A DNA stretch of 64,000 bases from JAFLCM01 sp964510955 (GTDB lineage Bacteria; Planctomycetota; Phycisphaerae; Phycisphaerales; UBA1924): NCBI GenBank assembly GCA_964510955.1, contig CAZEDW010000009.1, positions 43,470-107,469 on the forward strand, written 5' to 3'. Numbering within the stretch: the first letter of the stretch is position 1; each line of letters opens with the position of its first letter. The position numbers were made by a program, and so were the translations under genes. The notes under the pieces are model-generated. The model saw only the letters and a program-made list of their open reading frames with translations. It searched no databases and was not told the origin of the DNA. Shown piece by piece: positions 40,790 to 50,995 of the stretch.

Positions 40790-41029
40790 TGGCGGCTCCG
40801 GGGCTCCGGGTGGGGTGTCTGAGGCAAACGTGAACTCGGGGCGGCTCCTGTGACCTCCAAGAGTGCGCCGGCGAAGTAATCGACTAATCTCAACGGCCCG
40901 CAACCGCGGTCGGGGAGAGTTTTTTGGCCCGGACGATCGGGCCAACGCGGTTCCGAGACCGGGGATTGTACCCGGTCCCCGCCCGGGGCGGAAGGCGCAT
41001 CGTACCGGCACCTAGACTCCGGGCCTGCC

Positions 41030-42736
41030 ATGCCCACGCGCACCGTTCACCTCGAAACCTTCGGCTGCCAGATGAACGAGCTCGATTCCGAGCTTGTCAC
41101 GGGGGCGCTTCGCGCGCTGGGGTACCGTTTCACTCCCGACCCTGAGAAAGCCGACGTGGTGCTGTACAACACCTGTTCGGTGCGTGACCACGCCGAGCAG
41201 AAGGTGCGGTCGCGGCTGGGGGAAATGGAGCTGCGGAAGCGGGAGGACCCGCTGGTGGTGGTGGGGGTGCTGGGGTGCATGGCTGAGCGCGACGGGCGGG
41301 ACATGCTCCGCAGGTTTCCGGCGGTGGACATCCTCTGCGGCCCCGGCGAGCTGGACAAGCTGCCCGGGATGGTGGACAACGCCGTTCGGACCCGCGAATC
41401 GCTGGGAGAACAGCCGCGTTTCCCGCGGGAGGTCGCGCTGCAGGGCAATGCCTCGCGACGCAGCGCCACCCTGGCCGCCGCCGCCGACAGCCTGGAGATG
41501 CTCGACCTGGGCCGGAGTGTCTCGCCCGACGAGCACAACGGCTCGGCGTACGTCCGCATCACCCGCGGGTGCAACAAGTTCTGCACCTACTGCGTGGTCC
41601 CCAACACCCGCGGGGCCGAGGTCCACCGCCCGCCCCAGCACATCGTCGACGAGTGCAAGCGCCTTGCCGACGCGGGCGTCGTCGAGGTGACGCTCCTGGG
41701 CCAGACGGTGAATCACTACCGGTTCGAGCACGGGTCGGCGGTCACGGTCCAGGGCGTCGTCCAGCCCCAGAAAGGCAGGTCGTACGCGGGTGGAACCGGC
41801 GGCCACCGGCGCGACCCGTTCGCCGGCGAGCACGTTACCACCTTTGCCGATCTGCTCAAGCGAATCCACGACGAGGTCCCGTCGATCAAACGGCTGCGAT
41901 TTGTCACCAGCTACCCGCGCGACTTTGGCGACGATGTGCTCACCGTGATCCGGGATTCACCCAGGATTTGCCGCTATTTGCACGTCCCGGGCCAGTCGGG
42001 CAGCGACCGCGTTCTGGCGGCCATGAACCGCGGCTACAGCGTCGGCGAATACCTTGAGTTCATTGATCGCGCACGCGAGGCCCTCCACCAGCCGCAGGTC
42101 GGGCGCCCGCTGACGATCGCTGGGGACATCATCGCCGGGTTCTGCGGCGAGACCGACGCCGACCACCGGGCCACCATCGACCTGCTCCGGCGCGTGCGCT
42201 ACAAGAACTGCTTCATTTTCAAGTACTCGCCCCGCCCGGGCACCACCGCGTTCGACCGCCTGGAAGACGACGTGCCCGAGGCCGTGAAGCGAGCCCGGGT
42301 GAACGAGCTCCTGGCGGTGCAGCAGGGGATATCCGACGAGATTTCGCGTGAGCACGTCGGCCTGACGCTCGAGGTGTTCGTCCAGGGGCTCAGCTCGCAC
42401 GCGGAAAAATCAGCCCGGCGCGCCAGCCGTGACGCGGACCGCCAGCACCGTCCCGGCGGGGGGGTGATGCTCACCATCGGTGGGCGCAGCGCAACCCACG
42501 CCGAATCGACCGAGCCCGCCAACGCCTGCACCATCGAGGCATCTCACGTCACCACCGACGCCGCAGACCGGCCGCCAAACCAGGGCCCTCTCCAGTTGTC
42601 TGGAAGGACCGACGGCGACCTCATCGTGGCGTTTGACTGCCCTCCGGGCTTCGATGCCGCAAGCCTGGTAGGGACCCTGGTGCGCGTTCGGGTCGAACGG
42701 GCAGCCGGGCTGACCATGCTTGGAACCGTTCAATAA
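41030..42736 (+). CDS. miaB: MiaB tRNA methylthiotransferase
   Basis: 568 residues, about 100 longer than usual. The N-terminal UPF0004 domain is HLETFGCQMNELDSELVTG, and the radical SAM cluster motif is RGCNKFCTYCVVPNTRG. The C-terminal TRAM region starts near EVFVQGLSSHAEKSARR. MiaB adds the methylthio group to i6A37 in tRNAs reading U-starting codons. Extra length comes from an insert after the radical SAM motif (around GHRRDPFAGEHV) and from a Thr/Ala/Asp-rich stretch inside the TRAM domain. Divergent from greA. Confidence 0.93.
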   Translation: MPTRTVHLETFGCQMNELDSELVTGALRALGYRFTPDPEKADVVLYNTCSVRDHAEQKVRSRLGEMELRKREDPLVVVGVLGCMAERDGRDMLRRFPAVDILCGPGELDKLPGMVDNAVRTRESLGEQPRFPREVALQGNASRRSATLAAAADSLEMLDLGRSVSPDEHNGSAYVRITRGCNKFCTYCVVPNTRGAEVHRPPQHIVDECKRLADAGVVEVTLLGQTVNHYRFEHGSAVTVQGVVQPQKGRSYAGGTGGHRRDPFAGEHVTTFADLLKRIHDEVPSIKRLRFVTSYPRDFGDDVLTVIRDSPRICRYLHVPGQSGSDRVLAAMNRGYSVGEYLEFIDRAREALHQPQVGRPLTIAGDIIAGFCGETDADHRATIDLLRRVRYKNCFIFKYSPRPGTTAFDRLEDDVPEAVKRARVNELLAVQQGISDEISREHVGLTLEVFVQGLSSHAEKSARRASRDADRQHRPGGGVMLTIGGRSATHAESTEPANACTIEASHVTTDAADRPPNQGPLQLSGRTDGDLIVAFDCPPGFDAASLVGTLVRVRVERAAGLTMLGTVQ

Positions 42737-43076
42737 CGCGGGATTCTGGTTCGGCTACGGACATCGAGGTCCGAAAGTCCGCAGTCGCGGCATTTAGTAC
42801 GGATTTTGGACGGATGCCTTGGCCTCAATTTTTCGCTAAGTCGCCAAAGAATCCGGCTTTCCGCACTTGCCCCGGTCAAATCCTGGGGTATGTTGGAGGG
42901 GTCAGTGGGTCGTTTGACCCTTCGCACATGGGTATCGAGAGTCAGTCTCAACATTCTGAAGCTTTGTCCCGCTCGTTGTAGTTTCAACGCACGGGTGCCC
43001 TCGGTGTGTGTTTGCCCGGGGCTTTCAGGTTTGTCATGGACCTCCGCACAGGGGTCACTGAGAGAGGAGTTTTGTC
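42737..43076. other. Intergenic region upstream of the tandem PEP-CTERM genes
   Basis: 340 bp without a gene. Base composition is less GC-rich than the flanks, as expected for a promoter and long leader. A GGTCC-type stem (near 42765-42785) and a GGGTCA/TGACCC stem are visible, but no known riboswitch. A GAGAGGAG ribosome site precedes the ATG at 43077. Confidence 0.4.
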
Positions 43077-43835
43077 ATGAAGATCGGGTTGATTGCTCTT
43101 GCGGCCGGTAGCCTGGCTGCTGTCGCGGGTTCGGCTCAGGCCGCCGCGTTCCTGACTTACCTCGATCCGGCCGGCGGCCGCGAGGTTCACTACACCGCCC
43201 CCGCGGGTCCCGGCCTCCTGGCCACGCTCGACGCCACCGCGACCGTCAACCTCCAGGTTGACCTCACCGACCACGGCCTCGGCGTCGTGACCTACAACGG
43301 CCTGCACTACACCAAGCACGCCAGCGTCGGCCCCGCTCAGGCCGGCCCCGGTGGTAGCTTCACCGCCGAGGTGTATGACTGCACCTTCAGCTATACCGAC
43401 CCCGCCAACGGCAACGCCCTCGTCCTGTCCGGCGCCTTCGGCACCGGCGCTCAGGGCGCCAACGGCGGCGACCTGTTTATCAACGGTCTGTCGGGCAGCT
43501 TGTCCAGCAACGCCGACGCGCTCGGCGGCTCGCTGAGCTACACCTTCGGCCCCTCGGCCATCCAGGTGGGCAACCCCGGCGCCGGCACCAGCCTGTCTGA
43601 CTACCTCGCCACCGCCCTGCTCGCCTTCGGCGACGCGATCGACGGCAACTGGACCCTGACCGGGATCACCCCGCGTCCCGCCGTCCTCGAGGGTAGCAAC
43701 TTCCTCGCCAGCTTCGACTCGAACGCCGCGTTCTCGGGCACCGTGGACATCGTCCGCGTCCCGACCCCCGGCTCGGCGGCCCTCGCCGGCTGCGGTCTGC
43801 TCGTGGGTCTGACCCGCAGCCGCCGCAAGGCCTGA
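43077..43835 (+). CDS. PEP-CTERM exported protein, tandem paralogue 1
   Basis: 252 residues. Signal peptide IALAAGSLAAVAGSAQAAA-like at the N-terminus (start ATG with a perfect GAGAGGAG site). The mature protein begins FLTYLDPAGGREVHYTAP and has TVNLQVDLTDHGLG, EVYDCTFSYTD and GGDLFINGLSGSLSSNADAL. The C-terminus VPTPGSAALAGCGLLVGL followed by a basic end is a PEP-CTERM signal. It is the paralogue of the next gene, with matching blocks over its whole length. A strong terminator follows. Function unknown; likely a surface or matrix component. Confidence 0.88.
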   Translation: MKIGLIALAAGSLAAVAGSAQAAAFLTYLDPAGGREVHYTAPAGPGLLATLDATATVNLQVDLTDHGLGVVTYNGLHYTKHASVGPAQAGPGGSFTAEVYDCTFSYTDPANGNALVLSGAFGTGAQGANGGDLFINGLSGSLSSNADALGGSLSYTFGPSAIQVGNPGAGTSLSDYLATALLAFGDAIDGNWTLTGITPRPAVLEGSNFLASFDSNAAFSGTVDIVRVPTPGSAALAGCGLLVGLTRSRRKA

Positions 43836-44258
43836 GGTTGATCCCCCAAGGCATCGCCCAGGTGCCTCTTCCGAGGGGAACCTGAAAGCTCGGAGACCTC
43901 TCCAGACCTCGACCCGTCACGGGTCGAGGTCTCTTTTTTGCGCCGATACCGCGGCCTCGATCAGGGACCCGACCGCGAATCTGACGGTTTTCGGCCCGAT
44001 TTCCTTGCATCTCTCGGCGGCGCGAGTAACTTACATCTGCGCCAGCACGGCGCACGCACAGGGAACTTGGACGTAGCACCAGGTTCAAACTCAGGGTTCG
44101 CTTCACCCAGCGAACGTTCCATTCATGGGCCGTTCCGCTCAGGGTAGTTCCGGCGCCGTTGCCTCGGTCGCAACACCGCGCCGCACTTGCGCAGCCACGC
44201 TCCGCCGCGCCGCGCCCCGCACAGTCGCGCCGACGGGAGATGAGAGGAGTCAAGATCG
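43836..44258. other. Intergenic region between the tandem paralogues
   Basis: 423 bp. It holds the terminator of the first gene (43904-43939) and presumably a separate promoter for the second. A perfect 7-bp inverted repeat (GTTCGCT at 44096-44102 with AGCGAAC at 44109-44115) could be an operator or leader hairpin. A GAGAGGAG-type ribosome site precedes the ATG at 44259, as in the first gene. Confidence 0.5.
43904..43939 (+). terminator. Rho-independent terminator
   Basis: Perfect 12-bp stem AGACCTCGACCC/GGGTCGAGGTCT with a 5-base loop, followed by CTTTTTT. It lies 70 bp after the first paralogue. Confidence 0.92.
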
Positions 44259-45020
44259 ATGAGGACAGCCATCACCACCGTTGCGGCGCTCTGCGTCGCG
44301 GGCATCGCCGCCAACGCCGGCGCTTCCATCATCACCCTCAGCTTCCTCGATCCCGCCGGCGGGCGCGAGGTGAGCTACACCGGGCCTTCCGGCGACGGGA
44401 CGTTTGGCGTCATCAAGACCACCGCCAACGTGACCCTCCAGGTCGACCTGAGTGACGCCGGGCTGGGTACGCTGCTGTTCCCCGGGCTGACCTACGCCAA
44501 GACCGCCAAGGTCGCCGACGCGGCGCCCGGCCCCAGCGGCGGCAACGTTGCCGAGGTCTACGACTGCCAGTTCGCCTTTGTTGACGGCGGCGGTCACACC
44601 GTCCTGAGCGGCGGCTTCGGCAACCCCTCCCTCGACGGCGCCGACGGCGGCAACCTCACCATCAACGGGCTCTCCGGCGCCCTGGCGAGCAACACCGCCC
44701 TCATCGGCGGTTCGCTCCACTTCGGCTTCGGTGATGCCCCGATCCCCGCCGGCAACCCCGGCGCCGGAGACACCATCGCCGCCCTGCTCGCCGCGAACTC
44801 CCTGAGCTTTGACGGCGCCATCGACGCGAACTGGAGCCTCTCGGGCTTCTTGCCGGCCCCGAAGCTCCAGGGCGGGCAGGACGGCAAGTCCTACTTCGCC
44901 AGCTTCGAGTCGAATTCGGCGTTCAGCGCCACCGGGCTGCTGAGCCAGGTGCCCTCGCCCGCGAGCGCCGTCCCCTTCGCCATGCTCGCCCTGGTGTCCC
45001 GCCGTCGCCGATCCGTCTGA
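44259..45020 (+). CDS. PEP-CTERM exported protein, tandem paralogue 2
   Basis: 253 residues. Signal peptide (TTVAALCVAGIAANAGA). The mature part mirrors the previous gene: LSFLDPAGGREVSYTGPSGD, NVTLQVDLSDAGLGTLLF, EVYDCQFAFVDGG, NLTINGLSGALASNTALIGG. The C-terminus VPSPASAVPFAMLALVSRRRR is a PEP-CTERM-like tail with an unusually short hydrophobic part. It has its own terminator at 45108. The two copies have diverged clearly, so the duplication is not recent. Confidence 0.88.
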   Translation: MRTAITTVAALCVAGIAANAGASIITLSFLDPAGGREVSYTGPSGDGTFGVIKTTANVTLQVDLSDAGLGTLLFPGLTYAKTAKVADAAPGPSGGNVAEVYDCQFAFVDGGGHTVLSGGFGNPSLDGADGGNLTINGLSGALASNTALIGGSLHFGFGDAPIPAGNPGAGDTIAALLAANSLSFDGAIDANWSLSGFLPAPKLQGGQDGKSYFASFESNSAFSATGLLSQVPSPASAVPFAMLALVSRRRRSV

Positions 45021-45107
45021 CACGCGATCCCCCTCGGCGGGGCCAGCACCCCGCACCCACTACCCCGACGGGTCGGGTAGTCGGCGACCATGACCTTGAA
45101 AAACTTG

Positions 45108-45141
45108 CCGCTCGCGCCGGCTCGGTGCGAGCGGTTTTCTT
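45108..45141 (+). terminator. Rho-independent terminator
   Basis: 8-bp stem CCGCTCGC/GCGAGCGG (45108-45115 with 45127-45134) followed by TTTTCTTTC. It ends the second paralogue transcript. Confidence 0.85.
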
Positions 45142-45272
45142 TCGCCCACGCTCACAAAGGTCGGGGACCGAACCAATGGTCTGTAACTGGCGCACCGGGG
45201 CGCCGGCCGGATTCGGCGAGCCGCACCCCTCACGCGAAAGTGGGTTGGCAAACCATGGTCCCCGCGAACAAG

Positions 45273-45359
45273 CGGTGAGGGCGGGATTCGAACCCGCGAA
45301 ACCCTGACGGGTTTACCGGTTTTCAAGACCGGTGCCATCAGCCGCTCGGCCACCTCACC
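45273..45359 (-). tRNA. tRNA-Ser (anticodon UGA)
   Basis: 87 nt, class II. Acceptor stem GGTGAGG/CCTCACC with discriminator G, T-loop GGTTCGAATCC, anticodon loop CTTGAAA giving UGA, and a long variable arm. CCA is not encoded. It reads UCA and related serine codons. Confidence 0.93.
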
Positions 45360-45404
45360 AGGTGACAGCAGTGTAGCCCGGGGGCCGGCATCCGCCCCGT
45401 CGCG

Positions 45405-45944
45405 TCAGGTCGCCGCCCGCCCCGAGATCGCCAGCCGTCTTCTGCGCAGGACGACCCTGGCCGCGATCACCAGCCCGCCGATCGCGCCCACGTTGTACGA
45501 CGTGTTGTGGGCGAAGAACGCCGACAGGAATCGAGGGGCCTTGCTCGGGTCCGTATCCGAACCCAGTTTCTGCTGCACCCACGCCGGCAGCACCACGATC
45601 TGCTCGCGGGCGGCGTAATCTCCAACCAGCCCCGCCAACGCCGCGCAGCACCCCGCGACGCCCAGCAGAATCAGTACCGGCCGCAGGAGTGTCCTCGGGT
45701 CGATCTTGGGCCAGCGCCCCAGCCGGCCCGTCAGCGCCAGCAAAACTCCCAGCCCGGCCCCAACCCACCACGTCGCCACGACCCCCCACACCAGCCCGAG
45801 CACCGTCGGCGAGGTCGAAGTCACCAACCGCGGATGGAATACCGTGAAGTACTCGATGCAGATCCTGGCCGTGATCTGATCGTGGACGACGCCGTAGCAG
45901 ATCGCGGCGGCGGTGCAGAGCCCGATGATCTTCAAGCTGGCCAC
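45405..45944 (-). CDS. Multi-pass membrane protein, unknown
   Basis: 179 residues. Four hydrophobic helices: LKIIGLCTAAAICYGVVHDQ, VLGLVWGVVATWWVGAGLGV, VLILLGVAGCCAALAGLVGD and VGAIGGLVIAARVVL. The start is a GTG at 45944. The segment DQITARICIEYFTVFHP recurs, as I remember, in unnamed planctomycete and other membrane proteins, but I cannot give it a function. Between tRNA-Ser and fumC, transcribed alone. Confidence 0.65.
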   Translation of the reverse strand: MASLKIIGLCTAAAICYGVVHDQITARICIEYFTVFHPRLVTSTSPTVLGLVWGVVATWWVGAGLGVLLALTGRLGRWPKIDPRTLLRPVLILLGVAGCCAALAGLVGDYAAREQIVVLPAWVQQKLGSDTDPSKAPRFLSAFFAHNTSYNVGAIGGLVIAARVVLRRRRLAISGRAAT

Positions 45945-46103
45945 GTCGTACTCACTTGGAAGAGCTCCATCTGATGGGCTGAAAATGTACCTGCTGTCCG
46001 GCTACCCTGTGAACCGGCGTTCGATCCCGGCGCGTGGATCGCCTTGCCACCCCCACTCGGCTCCGAGCCGCGTTTCCTCCCGTCACCTGCATCCGCGTTC
46101 ACA

Positions 46104-47588
46104 ATGACAACCACCCGAATCGAAAGAGACACCATGGGCGAGATGACCGTCCCCGCGACGGCCCTCTACGGCGCCAGCACCCAGCGCGCCGTCGAGAACT
46201 TCCCCATCTCCGGCCGCCCCGTCCCCGCCCCCGTCGTCCACGCCTACGGCCACCTCAAGGCCGCCTGCGCCCGCGTGAACCACGGGCTGGGGCGCCTGAA
46301 CAAGCAGCGGCTCGACCTGATCCTCCGCGCCAGCGCCGAGATCGCCCAGGGCAAGCACGATGCGCATTTTCCGGTGGACGTGTTCCAGACCGGCAGCGGC
46401 ACCAGCACCAACATGAACGCCAACGAGGTCATCGCCAACCTCTGCTGCCAGTTCAACAACAAGCCCATCGGCTCGTCCAAGGACCCCGCCTACATCGGCG
46501 ACGCGGCGTCCGGGGTGGGGGTGCACCCCAACGACCACGTGAACATGGGCCAGTCGAGCAACGACACCTTCCCGACGGCCATCCACATCGCCTGCGCGCT
46601 GGAAATCAGGAACAAGCTCCAGCCGGCGCTGAAGAAGATCACCGGCAAGCTCCAGCAGCACGCCGACGCGTGGGACAAGATCGTGAAGATCGGGCGGACG
46701 CACCTTCAGGACGCGACCCCGATCCGGCTGGGGCAGGAGTTCAGCGGCTACGCCAGCCAGATGCGTCACGCGCAGGCACGCGCCGAGCAGTGCCTCCTCG
46801 CCCTTGCCGAGCTGCCCATCGGCGGCACGGCCGTCGGCACCGGCATCAACGCCCACGAGGAGTTCGGCAAGCGCGTGTCGGCAGACCTGACCCAGCACCT
46901 GGGTGTGAAGTTCCGCGAGGCCGACAACCACTTCGAGGCCCAGCACGCCAAGGACGCGTGCGTCGAGGTGAGCGCCCACCTGCGCACCATGGCCATCAGC
47001 CTCAGCAAGATCGCCAACGACATCCGCTGGCTGGGCTGCGGTCCGCGCTGCGGCCTGGGCGAGATCAGAGTTCCCGCCGTGCAGCCCGGCTCGTCCATCA
47101 TGCCCGGAAAGGTGAACCCGGTCATCTGCGAGGCCGCAATGATGGTGTGCGCCCAGGTGATCGGCAACGACGCGGCGGTGGCCACCGCCGGGCTGGGCGG
47201 CATCGGCGGGCTGCTCGACCTGCACGTCGCCATGCCGGTGATCGCCGACAACATCCTCGAGAGCATCCACCTGCTCGCCCGCGCCTGCGAGGTCTTCACT
47301 GACAAGTTGCTGGCGGGACTCGAGCCGGATATCGACCGCTGCAAGGACTTGATCGAGGGCTCGCTGGCGATGTGCACCAGCCTGGTCCCGGTGATCGGCT
47401 ACGACAAGAGCGCGGCCCTGGCGAAGGACGCGTTCAAGCAGGGCAAGACGGTGCGCCAGCTCGCGCTCGAGACGGTGGTGGGGCAGAAGGACCTCGCCGG
47501 CGCGACCATCACGGCGGCGGCCCTCAACGCGGCCCTTGACCCGTGGTCGATGACACTCCCCGGGGGCGAGGGGAGCGCGGGGGGGTGA
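46104..47588 (+). CDS. fumC: Class II fumarate hydratase
   Basis: 494 residues. The family signature GSSIMPGKVNPV is at about 330-341, with TGSGTSTNMNANEVIAN and GRTHLQDATPIRLGQEFSGY earlier. It interconverts fumarate and malate in the citric acid cycle without an iron-sulfur cluster. The start ATG at 46104 is where homology begins; the frame is open for 20 further codons. The C-terminus ends in a Gly-rich tail (PGGEGSAGG) just before the stop. Aspartase is the nearest alternative, but the sequence follows fumarase. Confidence 0.93.
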   Translation: MTTTRIERDTMGEMTVPATALYGASTQRAVENFPISGRPVPAPVVHAYGHLKAACARVNHGLGRLNKQRLDLILRASAEIAQGKHDAHFPVDVFQTGSGTSTNMNANEVIANLCCQFNNKPIGSSKDPAYIGDAASGVGVHPNDHVNMGQSSNDTFPTAIHIACALEIRNKLQPALKKITGKLQQHADAWDKIVKIGRTHLQDATPIRLGQEFSGYASQMRHAQARAEQCLLALAELPIGGTAVGTGINAHEEFGKRVSADLTQHLGVKFREADNHFEAQHAKDACVEVSAHLRTMAISLSKIANDIRWLGCGPRCGLGEIRVPAVQPGSSIMPGKVNPVICEAAMMVCAQVIGNDAAVATAGLGGIGGLLDLHVAMPVIADNILESIHLLARACEVFTDKLLAGLEPDIDRCKDLIEGSLAMCTSLVPVIGYDKSAALAKDAFKQGKTVRQLALETVVGQKDLAGATITAAALNAALDPWSMTLPGGEGSAGG

Positions 47589-47643
47589 GTCCCTATTCCC
47601 GTCTCACGATCCCGTCCCGGACGGTCGCGCGCGCTGAGGCCAC

Positions 47644-48105
47644 TCAGTCAACGGGCGCGTACGGGATCAGGCCTTTGAGGCGCGCAGGTATCGGTGTGGG
47701 TCGTGGCAGCACGACGCGCCCGAACGGCGTGCAAAGCGGCGCGTTGAAGTCCACGAAGTGAAGGTAGAACGCCAGGCGCGAGGCAGGTCGCTCGGGGGTC
47801 GAGCGCACGATCTCCAGCCCGTCATCAGAGAGAAACTCATCCAGATAGGGCGCCTGCCGGCAGTCATCGTCCGCGTTGTCGTACTGACCGAAAAGCCCGA
47901 CATCGAACCCGTGCGGAGCGCCGGCGAGCCGGACTTCGATGAGCGCAGCGCCCCGGAGTTCCTCGGCGACGGCCCGGTACTCCTCCGAATCCGCACCAAG
48001 ATCCGGATCGTCGTACTTCATTTCGAGTACCGAACGGATCACGGCGTCATCGACCTCGACGGGGTGTATCCCGATGACCTCGACCTGGGGCGCGGCCTGG
48101 TTCAT
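47644..48105 (-). CDS. Hypothetical protein
   Basis: 153 residues. Start ATG at 48105 with AGGAG 9 bases upstream. The sequence (VEVIGIHPVEVDDAVIRSVL, ALIEVRLAGAPHGFDVGLFG, FYLHFVDFNAPLCTPFGRV) has an alternating strand-helix look and no recognised motif. It lies 32 bp after asnS and is probably cotranscribed with it. Soluble; no signal peptide. Confidence 0.7.
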   Translation of the reverse strand: MNQAAPQVEVIGIHPVEVDDAVIRSVLEMKYDDPDLGADSEEYRAVAEELRGAALIEVRLAGAPHGFDVGLFGQYDNADDDCRQAPYLDEFLSDDGLEIVRSTPERPASRLAFYLHFVDFNAPLCTPFGRVVLPRPTPIPARLKGLIPYAPVD

Positions 48106-48137
48106 GTGGGGGAACTCCTGGGAGCGATCCGTGGCGG

Positions 48138-49553
<1,416 letters not shown>

Positions 49554-49657
49554 GATGGCTGATCAATCGGTGCGGGAACTCACGGGATGCGGGCGTGAGT
49601 CTAGCCGAGCGACGGGACGCGTTGCCTCGCCCGGCGGGCCGATGGCACGCTCGGGGG

Positions 49658-49801
49658 AATCGCCACGGATTGGTCGGATAGACACGGATTGACAACCGCC
49701 ACAGATGACCGGGCTCGGCCCAGATTTGGATCGGGAAAACCAGCCTGCTCTAAAACGGGTGATCCGCGGCATGTGTGAATCGCCGCGATTGGGTCGGATG
49801 C
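49658..49801 (+). repeat. Imperfect 24-bp direct repeats upstream of asnS
   Basis: Two similar blocks beginning GAATCGCC and containing CGATTG-GTCGGAT (49659-49682 and 49777-49800), with two further CACGGATTG copies in between. They lie between lysK and asnS. Possibly decayed dispersed repeats. Confidence 0.4.
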
Positions 49802-49828
49802 GGGGCGACGGCCGGTCCTCGATTGCCT

Positions 49829-50995
49829 CTACCTTGACGTCAACTCATGAGCGATCGACTCGACGGCCCGGCGTACCACGTCGATCGCCCTCAGGTACTC
49901 GCTGATCGAAACCCGCTCCTCCGGCGTGTGGTCCAGCGTCGAATCGCCGGGGCCGTAGGCGGCGATAGGGCAGTTCCAGATCGGGGCGAGGATGTTCATG
50001 TCACAAGTGCCGGTCTTGAGCTTGGGAATGGGGCGTCCGCCCGCCGCGCGGATCGAGGTGGTCAGGGCCCGGGCGACGAGCCCCGAGCGGTCGGACTGGT
50101 GCGCCACTTCCTTGCCAACGAACTCCAGGGCGGCGCCCTCGGGCGCCAGCGCCCGGCAGGCGTGCTCGACGTCGCCGGGCGTGGTTCCCGGCGGGAGGCG
50201 GAAGCCGATGGTGAGTGTCGCGGTCTCGTGCAGCCCGTTGGTGACGGTGTTGAAGTACTGCAGCGACGGCTGCAGCGTGTCGAAAGCCCCCTTGCTGCCC
50301 TCGTTACGCTCGGCGCACATCTCGCGGACCTTGTGCCAGTAATCGGCGGCGACCTCGGCGGCGCCCGGGACGGGCCGGGCCGTGTGGGCCGTGTCGCGGG
50401 TGACGCTCGCGTGGCACAGCATGCGTCCCTTGTAGCCCAGCGTCACGCCGTCCCACGCGCTGGGCTCGCCGATGATGCACGCATCGGGCCGGCGCCCCAC
50501 CGCGAAATGGCGCGCCCCCTTGCTGCTCACGGCCTCTTCCTCGGTCGCCCCGACCACCCAGACCCGCACCCCTGGCGGCAAGTGGGCCCGCGCCGCCCCG
50601 ACCACAAAGGCGCACAGCGGCCCCTTGGCGTCCACGCTCCCGCGGCCCCACAATACGTCCCCCTCGCGCCGCACCGGCACGTCGCCGGGCACGGTGTCGA
50701 TGTGCCCCAGCAGCACGATCTCCTTCGCGCCCGGCGAGGGATCGCCGAGCATCCCCACCGCGCTGCCCGCTTCGTCGACGTGCGCGCCGTAGCCAAGCGT
50801 CTGCATCTGCCCGACCAGGTACGCCGACGCCGCGTGCTCGCTCCCCGAGAGGCTGGGGATGCGCACCAGTGATTCCAGCAGATCGACCGCAAAAGTGTCC
50901 GTGCCACCGACCCGTCCGCGGGTCGGTGTCGGGTTGACTTCGCAAGGAGGGCACCGACCTGAGGACAGGTCGGTGGCACGGGTGACGGCGCTCAT
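49829..50995 (-). CDS. lysK: LysK-type LysW-lysine/ornithine carboxypeptidase (M20 family)
   Basis: 388 residues. M20 metallopeptidase motifs: LLGHIDTVPGDVP (His ligand), GSVDAKGPLCAF (Asp), GATEEEAVSSKGARH (Glu pair), IIGEPSAWDG, and a late His in STLDHTPEERVS. LysK releases lysine from the LysW carrier at the end of the pathway. The start ATG at 50995 overlaps the lysZ stop (ATGA). Residues about 5-32 (RATDLSSGRCPPCEVNPTPT...) are coded by a double-hairpin repeat and are not part of the normal fold; the true domain begins near TFAVDLLESLVRIPSL. ArgE/DapE-like function is the alternative, but operon context favours LysK. Confidence 0.88.
   Translation of the reverse strand: MSAVTRATDLSSGRCPPCEVNPTPTRGRVGGTDTFAVDLLESLVRIPSLSGSEHAASAYLVGQMQTLGYGAHVDEAGSAVGMLGDPSPGAKEIVLLGHIDTVPGDVPVRREGDVLWGRGSVDAKGPLCAFVVGAARAHLPPGVRVWVVGATEEEAVSSKGARHFAVGRRPDACIIGEPSAWDGVTLGYKGRMLCHASVTRDTAHTARPVPGAAEVAADYWHKVREMCAERNEGSKGAFDTLQPSLQYFNTVTNGLHETATLTIGFRLPPGTTPGDVEHACRALAPEGAALEFVGKEVAHQSDRSGLVARALTTSIRAAGGRPIPKLKTGTCDMNILAPIWNCPIAAYGPGDSTLDHTPEERVSISEYLRAIDVVRRAVESIAHELTSR
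50899..50981 (-). repeat. Translated double-hairpin element in the 5' end of lysK
   Basis: 83 bp. Two stem-loops, 50901-50928 and 50952-50979, separated by 23 bp, with inverted outer ends GTGCCACCGAC and GTCGGTGGCAC. The same design, in the same orientation and reading frame, forms the 3' end of lysX (53008-53093). Confidence 0.88.

Noticed and set aside
40927..40943. Short palindrome GGCCCG/CGGGCC between greA and miaB as a terminator
   Set aside because: The T-run precedes rather than follows the hairpin on the plus strand, and only A residues follow on the minus strand; both genes diverge from this point, so no terminator is expected.
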